Positions 18,621 through 26,929 of a stretch of 36,031 nucleotides of DNA are shown piece after piece. This stretch comes from JBDKTH01 sp964558295 (GTDB lineage: Bacteria > Planctomycetota > Planctomycetia > Pirellulales > Thermoguttaceae): assembly GCA_964558295.1 (NCBI GenBank), contig CAZLDQ010000030.1, positions 1 through 36,031 of the forward strand, in the 5' to 3' direction. The notes under the pieces were generated by a model. It worked only from the letters and a program-made list of their open reading frames with translations. It searched no databases and was not told the DNA's origin. Position numbers and translations under genes: made by a program. Position 1 is the first letter of the stretch. Each line of letters begins with the position of its first letter.

Positions 18621-19280
18621 TCAGTGCTCCTTGACCAGTTCTAGCGTTGCCCAAAGACTCGGATCTTCCTGATAAGGGAGGGGGGCGCCAACGCTGAGGG
18701 TTTGTTCGCCCAGCTCGCGATCGAGGATTGCGTAGGTGAAGCCGAGACGGGGATGCTCGTGGGGCTCGAAGCCGGTGAGGGCTTCGGCGCCGATCCAGGC
18801 GTGGAGCAGGTAGCCCTCCCGACACTTTTCGCCCCGGACCTGGATTTGGCCCGCGTTAATCGCCCGGGGATGTTCTTTCGCGCGGTTGATCGGCATCCAC
18901 TGGGCCCAGGGCTGATCGAGTCGTGGGCCGTCACCGGTCGGAGCAAAGAGGAAGCGGTGACAAAAACGTCCGGCGCGGTGGACATTATGCACGTCGCGTG
19001 TATCGATCCAGACGAGCAGACCATCGCTTTCGTCGGGACGTGACAGCCGGCACCAGGGGGCCTGTTTTTTCCCCCGGACCTCGACGGAAAACGCCAGTCC
19101 ATCTTCACTCCACGCCGCGCGCACTTCGGCCCAGGACGTTTGGCCTTCCAGTTCGGCAAGGCTTACCAGCCGATACTTGGGCTCCAGTCCCGTTCCTTGC
19201 GGCGTCCAGAGAGGGCGGCGGTACAGGCAGGGCACCGAGAAGCGGAATAATTGGCGTTTGGGAAGTAAGGCGTCGGACAT
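18621..19280 (-). CDS. CBM9-like (carbohydrate-binding module family 9-type) domain protein
   Basis: It has 219 residues from ATG 19280 (MSDALLPKRQLF). The arrangement AWSEDGLAFSVEV, then DGLLVWIDTRD, HRFLFAP, YLLHAWIGAEALTGFEPHEHPRLGFTYAILDRE resembles the CBM9-like/DOMON-type beta-sandwich found alone in many planctomycete proteins. There is no signal peptide, so it appears cytoplasmic; the ligand is unknown. It lies 81 bases downstream of the giant uvrA on the same strand and could be co-transcribed with it. The gap contains a 7-nt tandem repeat. An alternative in-frame start at 19319 would translate the repeat and is rejected. The family call is by pattern only. Confidence 0.65.
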   Translation of the reverse strand: MSDALLPKRQLFRFSVPCLYRRPLWTPQGTGLEPKYRLVSLAELEGQTSWAEVRAAWSEDGLAFSVEVRGKKQAPWCRLSRPDESDGLLVWIDTRDVHNVHRAGRFCHRFLFAPTGDGPRLDQPWAQWMPINRAKEHPRAINAGQIQVRGEKCREGYLLHAWIGAEALTGFEPHEHPRLGFTYAILDRELGEQTLSVGAPLPYQEDPSLWATLELVKEH

Positions 19281-19285
19281 GAGTC

Positions 19286-19320
19286 GTGGATAGTGGATAG
19301 TGATTGGTGGATGGTGCAAG
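19286..19320. repeat. Five-unit degenerate 7-nt tandem repeat
   Basis: The units are GTGGATA, GTGGATA, GTGATTG, GTGGATG and GTGCAAG, back to back. The array ends 5 bases before the CBM9-like start codon on the other strand and lies in the gap after uvrA. Confidence 0.8.
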
Positions 19321-19361
19321 CCGCCTGTGCCCGCACGGTTTCCTTGATGAATGATTTGGTT

Positions 19362-22300
19362 CTACTTGTGATTCAAGGAGGCCAGGTGTTCTTTGAGGAA
19401 TGTGGCCAAATCGCCGCGAGCCAAATCGGCCGTTGTGCGGAACTTAAGACGGATGTGGTCGACATCGCTCCGGTCGCCGTCCAGCTCGGGTTCGTGGCCG
19501 AGTTCGAGGATTCGCCCGAGGGCAAAACGATTCTTGGGACTGATGAGCGTCAGGTAGACGGCGTCATGTTTCTTGGTCTGCACGGCGGCCCAGGGGTCCT
19601 TCTGGCCGGGAACGTAGAGTGGCACGACTTGCTTGTGTTCCCAGACGAACTGGCTCTTGGGGGCCGTTTTTCGTAGGAGTGCGAAGAGCTGATCCAACAC
19701 GTCGATCTCCCATTGCGGTTGGCGGCCCAGGGCAAAACCGCGCCGGGCGTAGTGCCATTTTTCGCCCAGGACCTTCCAGGGGGTCAGATTCTCCGGCTTC
19801 TGCTCGACGCGATCGAGGAACTTGCGGAAGCCGGCGATTGCCTCGTCCAAGAACGTCCAAAACTCCGGCCGGTCGATCTCGTCGTAGCTATGCACACGCA
19901 GCTCGACCTCTTGGAACGGGCCCCGTAGCGGCTGGAGCTTGGTTCGCGGCTCGGTGCCGTAGAGTGGCAGGTCGGGCATATCGTTGAGCGGCTTCAAGTC
20001 AAGCCGCGGCACCAACTCTTCGCGGCGGAAAGTCCCCCGCGCGGTGCGGAACTTCATCTTGAGGAGCCACTCCTCCCCGGTAATCGCATGGAAGAACCAG
20101 CCGAGTGATTTCTTCTCCGCGCGGATTTCTACGACGCTCCGGTCATTCCAATTCGTTGCGCTAAAGAGCCCCGATTCCTCGATCCGCTCAACGACGTCAG
20201 CCAGGATCTTGCCGTTCCAACGACACGGATTGCCATTACGTCCTTTGCGATCCTGGGTATGCCAGCGGCGCCCATCGACTTCCCAGGGCATGCGGGCTTC
20301 GGCACCGACCTGGGTGATGTCCAGATCCCCCTGACGTTGCGCTTCGGCGGCCGCGAAGTCATATGGTTTGCGTTCGACGTACGGACCGGCGGTGAGCACG
20401 GGTTCGAGCATTTCGCCGGTGTAGGAGCGGAAGAGCGGCTCGGTTCTCTTGTCATTCGAGCGCGGGGCAAGCCCCGCCGCGCCGCGACCGTTGCCATCGA
20501 TTCCTGAGCGCTGAGCCCTGAACTCGGAACCCTGTTGGTACTGCTTGGCATGCGCGACGACGTCCTCAGGGGTTCCGGCAACGACAATCCAACCGCCGTC
20601 TTCGCCGGCCTCGGGGCCCATGTCGACGATCCAGTCGGCCGTTTTGATCACGTCGAGGTTGTGTTCAATTACGACGACTGTATTGCCCAGGTCGACCAGC
20701 CGATTGAGCACGTCGAGCAGGCGGGCGATGTCGTCGAAGTGGAGGCCGGTGGTCGGTTCGTCCAAGAGGTAGAGTGTCTGCCCGGTATCGGGTCTGGAGA
20801 GTTCCGCGGCCAACTTGACTCGCTGGGCCTCACCGCCGGAGAGGGTCGGTGCGGCTTGGCCAAGGCGCACATAGCCGAGCCCCACGTCGCACAGCGTCTG
20901 AAGGATTCGGCGAATTTTGGGGATGTTCTCAAAGAGCTTTACTGCCGCGTCGCACGACATGTCCAGCACGTCGGCGATCGACTGGCCATGGTAACGCACG
21001 GCAAGCGTTTCGGCATCGTAGCGTTGGCCTTTGCAGGCGTCGCACTGGACCCAGACGTCGGGGAGGAAGTGCATTTCAATCTTGAGTTGCCCATTCCCTT
21101 CGCACTTCTCGCAGCGTCCGCCTGGCACATTGAAGCTGAACCGCCGGGGCGAGTAGCCGCGCAGTTTGGCCTCAGGCAGTTGGGCGTAGAGTTCCCGGAT
21201 CAGGTCGAACACGCCGGTGAAGGTGGCTGGGTTGGACGTGGGGGTCTGCCCCAAGGGCTGTTGGTCGACCCGGATCACCTTGTTGACCAGTTCGAGTCCC
21301 CGGATGGAGTCATGCGCTCCGGGAAACGCTTTGGTCCGGTGGAGGGTGCGCGAGAGCGCATTGTAGAGCACATCCTCGATTAGTGAACTCTTTCCACTCC
21401 CGCTCACGCCAGTGATGACGGTGAATGTGCCGAGCGGGATCCGCAGATCGACCTTTTTGAGGTTATTGTGCCGTGCGCCGATTACTTCCAGCCATCCGCC
21501 CGCAGGTGGCGTTACGACGGGTGGCCCTGATTCGTCCTCGGGATTTCGGCTTTGCCGGGAGACTCTTGGGGCGGTGGCATTCTTCCCAGAACCGGCTGTT
21601 GTTTCCCGGCCTCGCTGCGGGTTGAGGGGGGCCATGCGGCGATTCGTAGGGATGGGAATCGCTTTCTTGCCAGACAAGTACGGCCCGGTGACAGAGCCGC
21701 GGCGTTTGCCGACTTGTTCGGGGGTGCCGCGTGCGACGATCTGGCCACCGAACTGACCGGCGGCCGGACCGAAGTCGAGCAACTGATCGGCGTTGCTGAC
21801 TACCTCGCGGTCATGTTCGACGACCAAGAGCGTGTTGCCCAGGTCGCGGAGTCGCTTCAGGGCGTCCAATAGTCGGCGATTGTCGCGTGGATGCAGACCG
21901 ATCGTCGGTTCGTCGAGCACATAGAGTACACCGCACAAGCCGCTGCCCACTTGGGCCGCCAGCCGGATTCGCTGCGCCTCACCGCCGGAGAGCGTCGGCG
22001 CGGGGCGTCCGAGCGTCAGGTAGTCGAGCCCCACGTCGACGAGGAATTGGACGCGGTTGCGAATCTCGCGCACCAGTTCGCCGGCGATTTTCTGTTCGGT
22101 GCGGGTCATCTGCCATCCGTTGAACTCGTCCAAGAGCTTTGCCAGTGGCATCCGGCAGATCTCGTCGATCGTGCGCCCACGAAGCTGCACGGCGGCCGCA
22201 TCGTCACGTAGCCGGCTTCCGCCGCAAACCGTGCATTCGACTTCATCCACAAGGTGTTCCAGCTTGCTTCGGAAGCCAGGGGAGAGCTTGCTCGTCTCGT

Positions 22301-25300
22301 CCAGGGCCGGATAGAGTCCCTTGTATTGGAATCGAAACAGCGGAGGTTGCTTCGCCTTCGTCGGCGGTTCCTTCACCTCGAACCATTGTTCCCCGGTGCC
22401 GTGCATGATGAGCCGGCGATGCCGGGCGGCGAGTTGTTCAAAGGGGACGTCGACCGGTACGCCCGTGCCGCGCGCGAAAGCGTCGAGCATCAGGCGGAAC
22501 AGGGGGCCGGTGACGCTGGGCCAGAGTTCCACGGCCCCTTCAGCGAGGGTCAGCTTGGGATCGTGCAACAGGAGCATCGGATTGGCGCCGGTTTGCACCC
22601 CGAGTCCTTCGCAAGCGGGACACCAACCCAACGGGCTGTTGAAGGAAAAGTTGTGGGGCGAGAGGGGTTCAAAGCTCCGGCCGCACTTATCGCAGGCGAA
22701 GTGCTGGCTATGGATTTCCACGGGCCAGTTGGTCTCGGGGAGGTCTTCTTGGGGATAGGCCACGGCAAGGACGCCCTTGCCGAGTGCCAAGGCGTTTTCC
22801 ACGCTCCCGGCGATGCGGCTTTTCGCGTCGGGGTGGACCACGATCCGGTCGACCACCACTTCCACGGCGTGCTTGCGGCGACGGTCGATCTTCGGCGGAT
22901 TGTCGATCGAGTGTGTTTCGCCGTCAATCCGTACCCGCACGTAACCCGCGGCCCGGATCTCTTCCCAGAGCGTTTCGTAGCGTTCACCCACTTCGATGGC
23001 AAGCGGGGCCATCAGGTAGAGCCGCGTACCCTCCTCATGATCCATAATCCGGGCAATCACCTCGTCGGCCGACTGCGTGCCGATCGGCACATTGCAGGTG
23101 GGGCAGTGGGGCTTGCCCAACCGGGCCATGAGGATTCGCAAGTAATCATAGACCTCAGTGACGGTACCGACGGTCGACCGCGGCGTATGGCCCATGTGCT
23201 TCTGCTCGATGGCAATCGCCGGCGAGAGTCCCTCGATATGGTCGAGCTTCGGCTTTTGCATTTGGCCCACAAACTGCCGGGCATAAGCGCTGAGACTTTC
23301 TACGTAACGCCGCTGCCCTTCCGCGTAGATCGTATCCATGGCCAGCGAGGTCTTACCCGAGCCGCTGGGGCCACAGCAGACGGTCAGCTTGTCGCGGGGG
23401 ATTTCGACATCGACCCCCTTGAGATTGTGCTGCCGGGCGCCGCGGACTTTGATCGCCGTGGCCAGTGGGGTACGTGGGGCATTCTTGCTCGCGCCGAGCG
23501 ATTCCTTGCCTTTCTGGCCATTGCGAGCCTTGCCATTGGCCGACGCCGCGATGTTGCCATTGAGGAACGGTGCAAGGGCTTCGCCGGTGTAAGAGCGGAG
23601 TAGTTCGTGGTTCGTCGAATGGGAGGGAGGCCCTGCCGTGACGCGGGGTTTGCCCGACAACTCGTGATATCGCTTGGCATGCATCACCAACTCTTCGGGC
23701 GTCCCGGTGGCGACGATTTGTCCGCCGCCGGCTCCGCCTTCGGGCCCCAGATCGATGAGCCAGTCGGCCGTCTTGATGACTTCGAGATTGTGTTCGACGA
23801 CCAAGACCGTGTTGCCTGCCTCAACGAATCCGTGGAGCACCTTGAGCAGCAGTTCGATATCGGCGAAGTGGAGGCCCGTGGTTGGCTCGTCCAACAGGTA
23901 GAGCGTTCGACCGGTGCTCTTCTTGACCAGTTCCCGAGCGAGTTTCACTCGTTGGGCCTCTCCGCCAGAGAGTGTGGGCGAGGGCTGGCCGAGTTTCATG
24001 TAGTCGAGCCCCACGTCATGGAGCGTCTGCAGCTTGTGGCGGATTTGGGGGATGTTTTCAAAGTGCTGGAGGGCTTCTTGGATGTCCATCTCCAGGACTT
24101 GGGCGATCGATTTGCCCTTATAGCGGATCTGGAGCGTTTCGCGATTGAAGCGGTGCCCTTCGCAGACCGGGCAGGTGACCCAAACATCGGCCAGGAAATC
24201 CATCTCCAGGCGGTTGGAGCCATTGCCTTCGCAGGCCTCGCAGCGACCGCCATGGACATTGAAGCTGAAACGTCCCGGCTTGTAGCCGCGGGCTTTGGAT
24301 TCGGGCAACTGGGTGAATAGGTCGCGGATGTCGTCGAAGACCTTGATATAGGTGGCCGGATTCGAGCGGGGGGTTCGCCCGATCGGTGATTGATCGATGG
24401 CGATCATCTTGTCGAGATGTTCGAGCCCTTCGAGTTTTTCGAAGGCCCCTGGGCTACCGAGACCGCCATTCAGATCGCGCCGCAGGGCTTCGACCAGGAT
24501 ATCATTGACCAGCGAGCTTTTCCCCGAGCCCGATACACCGGTGACGCAGACAAACAGCCCGAGGGGGATTTCGATGTCCACGTTTTTGAGGTTGTTGTGC
24601 TTTGCCCCGCGGATCTTCAGCCACCGATCGTTGGTAGGACGCCGCTTCGGGGGAACCTCGATTCGCCGCTGGCCAGAGAGAAACTGCCCGGTCAGGCTTT
24701 TCGGTTGGGCCATCACTTCTTCTACTGGCCCGCTGGCTACGACGTATCCGCCGCGCACCCCCGGCCCGGGGCCGAAATCGACCACGTGGTCCGAGGCACG
24801 CATCGTGTCTTCGTCGTGCTCGACGACAATCACGGTGTTGCCCTGGTCTCGCAAGCGGCCGAGGGTTTCCAAGAGCCGGTCGTTGTCGCGTGGATGGAGA
24901 CCGATCGACGGCTCGTCGAGGATGTAGAGCACACCCACCAAGCCGCAGCCGATCTGGCCGGCCAGACGGATGCGCTGCATCTCGCCGCCGGAGAGCGTGG
25001 GGGCGGTGCGGTCGAGCGTGAGGTAGTCGAGTCCCACATTCTTGAGGAACTGCAAGCGCCCGCGGATTTCCTTCAAGGCTTCGGCAGCGATGGCCTTGCC
25101 GGTCTCGTCCAGATCCAACTCGCGAAAGAACTCTTCCGCTTCGGAAACGGCCAGGGCGCAGACCCCAGGGAGGGTGCGTTCGGCGGCGTCACGGAAGGCG
25201 GGGGAGAGGCTCGTGAGCGACACGGCCCGGGCTTGTGGGTTGAGCCGTTGACCGCCACAGGAGCCGCAGCCAACCACGTTCATGTACTTTTCCAGCATGC

Positions 25301-26534
25301 GCCGCTGCATACGGCTGCGTGTGCTGCGATACTGGGAGAGCAACTTGGGGATGATGCCCTCAAATGTCCCGCCCCATTTCGAGCCGGAGGCCCCAGATCG
25401 CCAGGTGAAGGTGATATGCTCGTCGCCGGTGCCCCAGAGGATACGCTCGCGGACGTTGCGATCGAGTTCCTCCCACGCCGTCTCCAGGACCGTGCCTGGT
25501 TCGAGGCCAAACTTGCGTTCGAGTGCGTCGGCCACGCCCCGATAAATGTGCCGTTTCCAGCGTCCCATCTCTTTCCAGGACCCCAATAGTGGAATCGCTC
25601 CCTGCTGGAACGACTTGCTGGGGTCAGGAATCAGCAGCTTGGGATCGAAACTATAAATCTCCCCCAGGCCGCTGCAGGTCATGCACATGCCCTGGGGACT
25701 GTTGCAGCTGAACAACTGCGGGCTGGGCGGCTCAAAGCTCTTCTGGCAGTAGGTGCAGGCGTACTCGGCCGAAAGCTGGATGTCGCGGAAAGCGGAGCCA
25801 CGCGTGGTCTCTTCCGTTTCGGGAGACACAATCAGGTTTCCCCCGCCGATCTTGAGTGCGAGTTCCACGGCTTCGGCTAGACGCGTACGCACGGAAGGGC
25901 CGGCCGTGAGGCGATCGATTACCACCTCGATGTTGTGCCGCATCTGCCGGTCCAGTTGCAGGTTGTCGGTCAGGCGGACTACGGTGCCATCGACCCGGGC
26001 ACGGACAAAGCCTTGCTTCAGGAGGTCTTCAAACAGGTCGCGATACTCGCCTTTTTGGCTACGGATCAATGGGGCGAGGACCAGGAACTTGGTGCCGGTC
26101 GGGAGGGTGGTGATCTGTTCGAGGATCTGCTGACGTGTCTGGGCTGTGATCGGCCGGCCACAGTCGGGGCAGTGCCCCTTACCCACCCGGGCGTAAAGCA
26201 CACGCAGGTAGTCATAAATCTCGGTGATCGTGCCGACGGTAGAACGAGGGCTTTGGCCGGTGGTCTTCTGGGAGATGGAAATCGAGGGACTCAGCCCGGC
26301 GATCAAGTCGACATCGGGCTTGGGCATTTGTCCCAAGAACTGGCGGGCGAAACTGGAGAGGCTTTCAACATAGCGCCGCTGCCCCTCGGCATAGAGGGTG
26401 TCGAACGCCAAAGAACTCTTCCCTGAGCCGCTGACCCCGGTAAAACAGATCAGCCGGTTGCGAGGCAGGGTAAGCTCTACCTCCCGTAGATTGTGTTCGC
26501 GAGCCCCCCGAACGATGATGTCTGATGCTGCCAT
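19362..26534 (-). CDS. uvrA: Tandem double-length excinuclease ABC subunit A with C-terminal extension
   Basis: UvrA recognises bulky DNA damage in nucleotide excision repair and normally works as a homodimer of roughly 940-residue chains. This gene encodes 2390 residues with two full UvrA copies (about 1-990 and 1025-2045). Copy 1 has Walker A GVSGSGKSS (33-41), zinc module C260-C263-C284-C287 and C-terminal zinc module C765-C768-C788-C791. Copy 2 has Walker A GPSGSGKTS near 1055 and equivalent zinc modules. All four ATPase sites keep LSGGE signatures and LDEP Walker B motifs. Each copy ends in the same type of tail (RSYTGEALAPFL, RSYTGEMLEPVL). A further region of about 340 residues (roughly 2050-2390), with no motif I recognise, completes the protein. 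The start is ATG 26534, about 38 bases after a predicted transcription start. No frameshift is visible across 7.2 kb. Confidence 0.97.
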   Translation of the reverse strand: MAASDIIVRGAREHNLREVELTLPRNRLICFTGVSGSGKSSLAFDTLYAEGQRRYVESLSSFARQFLGQMPKPDVDLIAGLSPSISISQKTTGQSPRSTVGTITEIYDYLRVLYARVGKGHCPDCGRPITAQTRQQILEQITTLPTGTKFLVLAPLIRSQKGEYRDLFEDLLKQGFVRARVDGTVVRLTDNLQLDRQMRHNIEVVIDRLTAGPSVRTRLAEAVELALKIGGGNLIVSPETEETTRGSAFRDIQLSAEYACTYCQKSFEPPSPQLFSCNSPQGMCMTCSGLGEIYSFDPKLLIPDPSKSFQQGAIPLLGSWKEMGRWKRHIYRGVADALERKFGLEPGTVLETAWEELDRNVRERILWGTGDEHITFTWRSGASGSKWGGTFEGIIPKLLSQYRSTRSRMQRRMLEKYMNVVGCGSCGGQRLNPQARAVSLTSLSPAFRDAAERTLPGVCALAVSEAEEFFRELDLDETGKAIAAEALKEIRGRLQFLKNVGLDYLTLDRTAPTLSGGEMQRIRLAGQIGCGLVGVLYILDEPSIGLHPRDNDRLLETLGRLRDQGNTVIVVEHDEDTMRASDHVVDFGPGPGVRGGYVVASGPVEEVMAQPKSLTGQFLSGQRRIEVPPKRRPTNDRWLKIRGAKHNNLKNVDIEIPLGLFVCVTGVSGSGKSSLVNDILVEALRRDLNGGLGSPGAFEKLEGLEHLDKMIAIDQSPIGRTPRSNPATYIKVFDDIRDLFTQLPESKARGYKPGRFSFNVHGGRCEACEGNGSNRLEMDFLADVWVTCPVCEGHRFNRETLQIRYKGKSIAQVLEMDIQEALQHFENIPQIRHKLQTLHDVGLDYMKLGQPSPTLSGGEAQRVKLARELVKKSTGRTLYLLDEPTTGLHFADIELLLKVLHGFVEAGNTVLVVEHNLEVIKTADWLIDLGPEGGAGGGQIVATGTPEELVMHAKRYHELSGKPRVTAGPPSHSTNHELLRSYTGEALAPFLNGNIAASANGKARNGQKGKESLGASKNAPRTPLATAIKVRGARQHNLKGVDVEIPRDKLTVCCGPSGSGKTSLAMDTIYAEGQRRYVESLSAYARQFVGQMQKPKLDHIEGLSPAIAIEQKHMGHTPRSTVGTVTEVYDYLRILMARLGKPHCPTCNVPIGTQSADEVIARIMDHEEGTRLYLMAPLAIEVGERYETLWEEIRAAGYVRVRIDGETHSIDNPPKIDRRRKHAVEVVVDRIVVHPDAKSRIAGSVENALALGKGVLAVAYPQEDLPETNWPVEIHSQHFACDKCGRSFEPLSPHNFSFNSPLGWCPACEGLGVQTGANPMLLLHDPKLTLAEGAVELWPSVTGPLFRLMLDAFARGTGVPVDVPFEQLAARHRRLIMHGTGEQWFEVKEPPTKAKQPPLFRFQYKGLYPALDETSKLSPGFRSKLEHLVDEVECTVCGGSRLRDDAAAVQLRGRTIDEICRMPLAKLLDEFNGWQMTRTEQKIAGELVREIRNRVQFLVDVGLDYLTLGRPAPTLSGGEAQRIRLAAQVGSGLCGVLYVLDEPTIGLHPRDNRRLLDALKRLRDLGNTLLVVEHDREVVSNADQLLDFGPAAGQFGGQIVARGTPEQVGKRRGSVTGPYLSGKKAIPIPTNRRMAPLNPQRGRETTAGSGKNATAPRVSRQSRNPEDESGPPVVTPPAGGWLEVIGARHNNLKKVDLRIPLGTFTVITGVSGSGKSSLIEDVLYNALSRTLHRTKAFPGAHDSIRGLELVNKVIRVDQQPLGQTPTSNPATFTGVFDLIRELYAQLPEAKLRGYSPRRFSFNVPGGRCEKCEGNGQLKIEMHFLPDVWVQCDACKGQRYDAETLAVRYHGQSIADVLDMSCDAAVKLFENIPKIRRILQTLCDVGLGYVRLGQAAPTLSGGEAQRVKLAAELSRPDTGQTLYLLDEPTTGLHFDDIARLLDVLNRLVDLGNTVVVIEHNLDVIKTADWIVDMGPEAGEDGGWIVVAGTPEDVVAHAKQYQQGSEFRAQRSGIDGNGRGAAGLAPRSNDKRTEPLFRSYTGEMLEPVLTAGPYVERKPYDFAAAEAQRQGDLDITQVGAEARMPWEVDGRRWHTQDRKGRNGNPCRWNGKILADVVERIEESGLFSATNWNDRSVVEIRAEKKSLGWFFHAITGEEWLLKMKFRTARGTFRREELVPRLDLKPLNDMPDLPLYGTEPRTKLQPLRGPFQEVELRVHSYDEIDRPEFWTFLDEAIAGFRKFLDRVEQKPENLTPWKVLGEKWHYARRGFALGRQPQWEIDVLDQLFALLRKTAPKSQFVWEHKQVVPLYVPGQKDPWAAVQTKKHDAVYLTLISPKNRFALGRILELGHEPELDGDRSDVDHIRLKFRTTADLARGDLATFLKEHLASLNHK

Positions 26535-26929
26535 TGAACCCTGGCGTGGCGAAGCGTTTCGTGCGATGAGAAATAGATCATTTTAGGGCACAAGCGTACA
26601 GTACGACAAGGAGCAATGTTGGGGGCGGCTGAACTGGAGAGGATGTGATGAGGGCGTGGCATGGGTGCCTGCTTGACTGTGATGCTCGCACGGCGTGAAA
26701 TGGCGGAGAACGGGGGGTTGCTTCCGCTAAAGGTGGGGAAAGAGCGTGTTCCGGGTTTTCCCCTACCGATTTTTCCCTTTCGTCGGGTTAGACTGGTAGA
26801 CAGAGACGAGGATTCAATGGTGACTGACAACTCTGGCTGGCACCCGCGGCGGAAAACGATTGAGGAACACTCAGAGGGCGTTGTTCGCAAGTCCCGGATT
26901 CTGATGAGGATACCTTGAGGAGAAAATCC
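26535..26929. other. 395-base divergent intergenic region (uvrA / DUF4159 gene)
   Basis: No convincing gene is present. Short open frames exist (for example 26661-26918 plus), but they lack a ribosome-binding site and protein-like composition. The left part holds the predicted uvrA promoter; the right end holds the ribosome-binding site of the next gene. Confidence 0.6.
26580..26609 (-). promoter_or_regulatory. Predicted promoter for uvrA
   Basis: On the minus strand TTGTCG (26609-26604) and TAAAAT (26585-26580) are 18 bases apart. The -10 matches TATAAT at 5 of 6 and is 45 bases before the start codon. No clear LexA-type palindrome was seen over it. Confidence 0.45.

Noticed and set aside
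22254..23603. Plus-strand open frame of 449 codons inside the tandem uvrA
   Set aside because: It is antisense to conserved UvrA sequence in copy 2 and has no protein-like features.
24390..25589. Plus-strand open frame of 399 codons inside uvrA copy 1
   Set aside because: Antisense shadow over conserved ATPase and zinc-module coding sequence.
19362..26534. Assembly artefact producing a false uvrA tandem
   Set aside because: The two copies differ clearly in protein sequence, are joined by a distinct linker, and the reading frame is continuous, so collapse or duplication by misassembly is unlikely.
26661..26918. Possible 85-residue gene between uvrA and the DUF4159 gene
   Set aside because: No ribosome-binding site, no family resemblance, and the frame runs into the next gene's ribosome-binding region.
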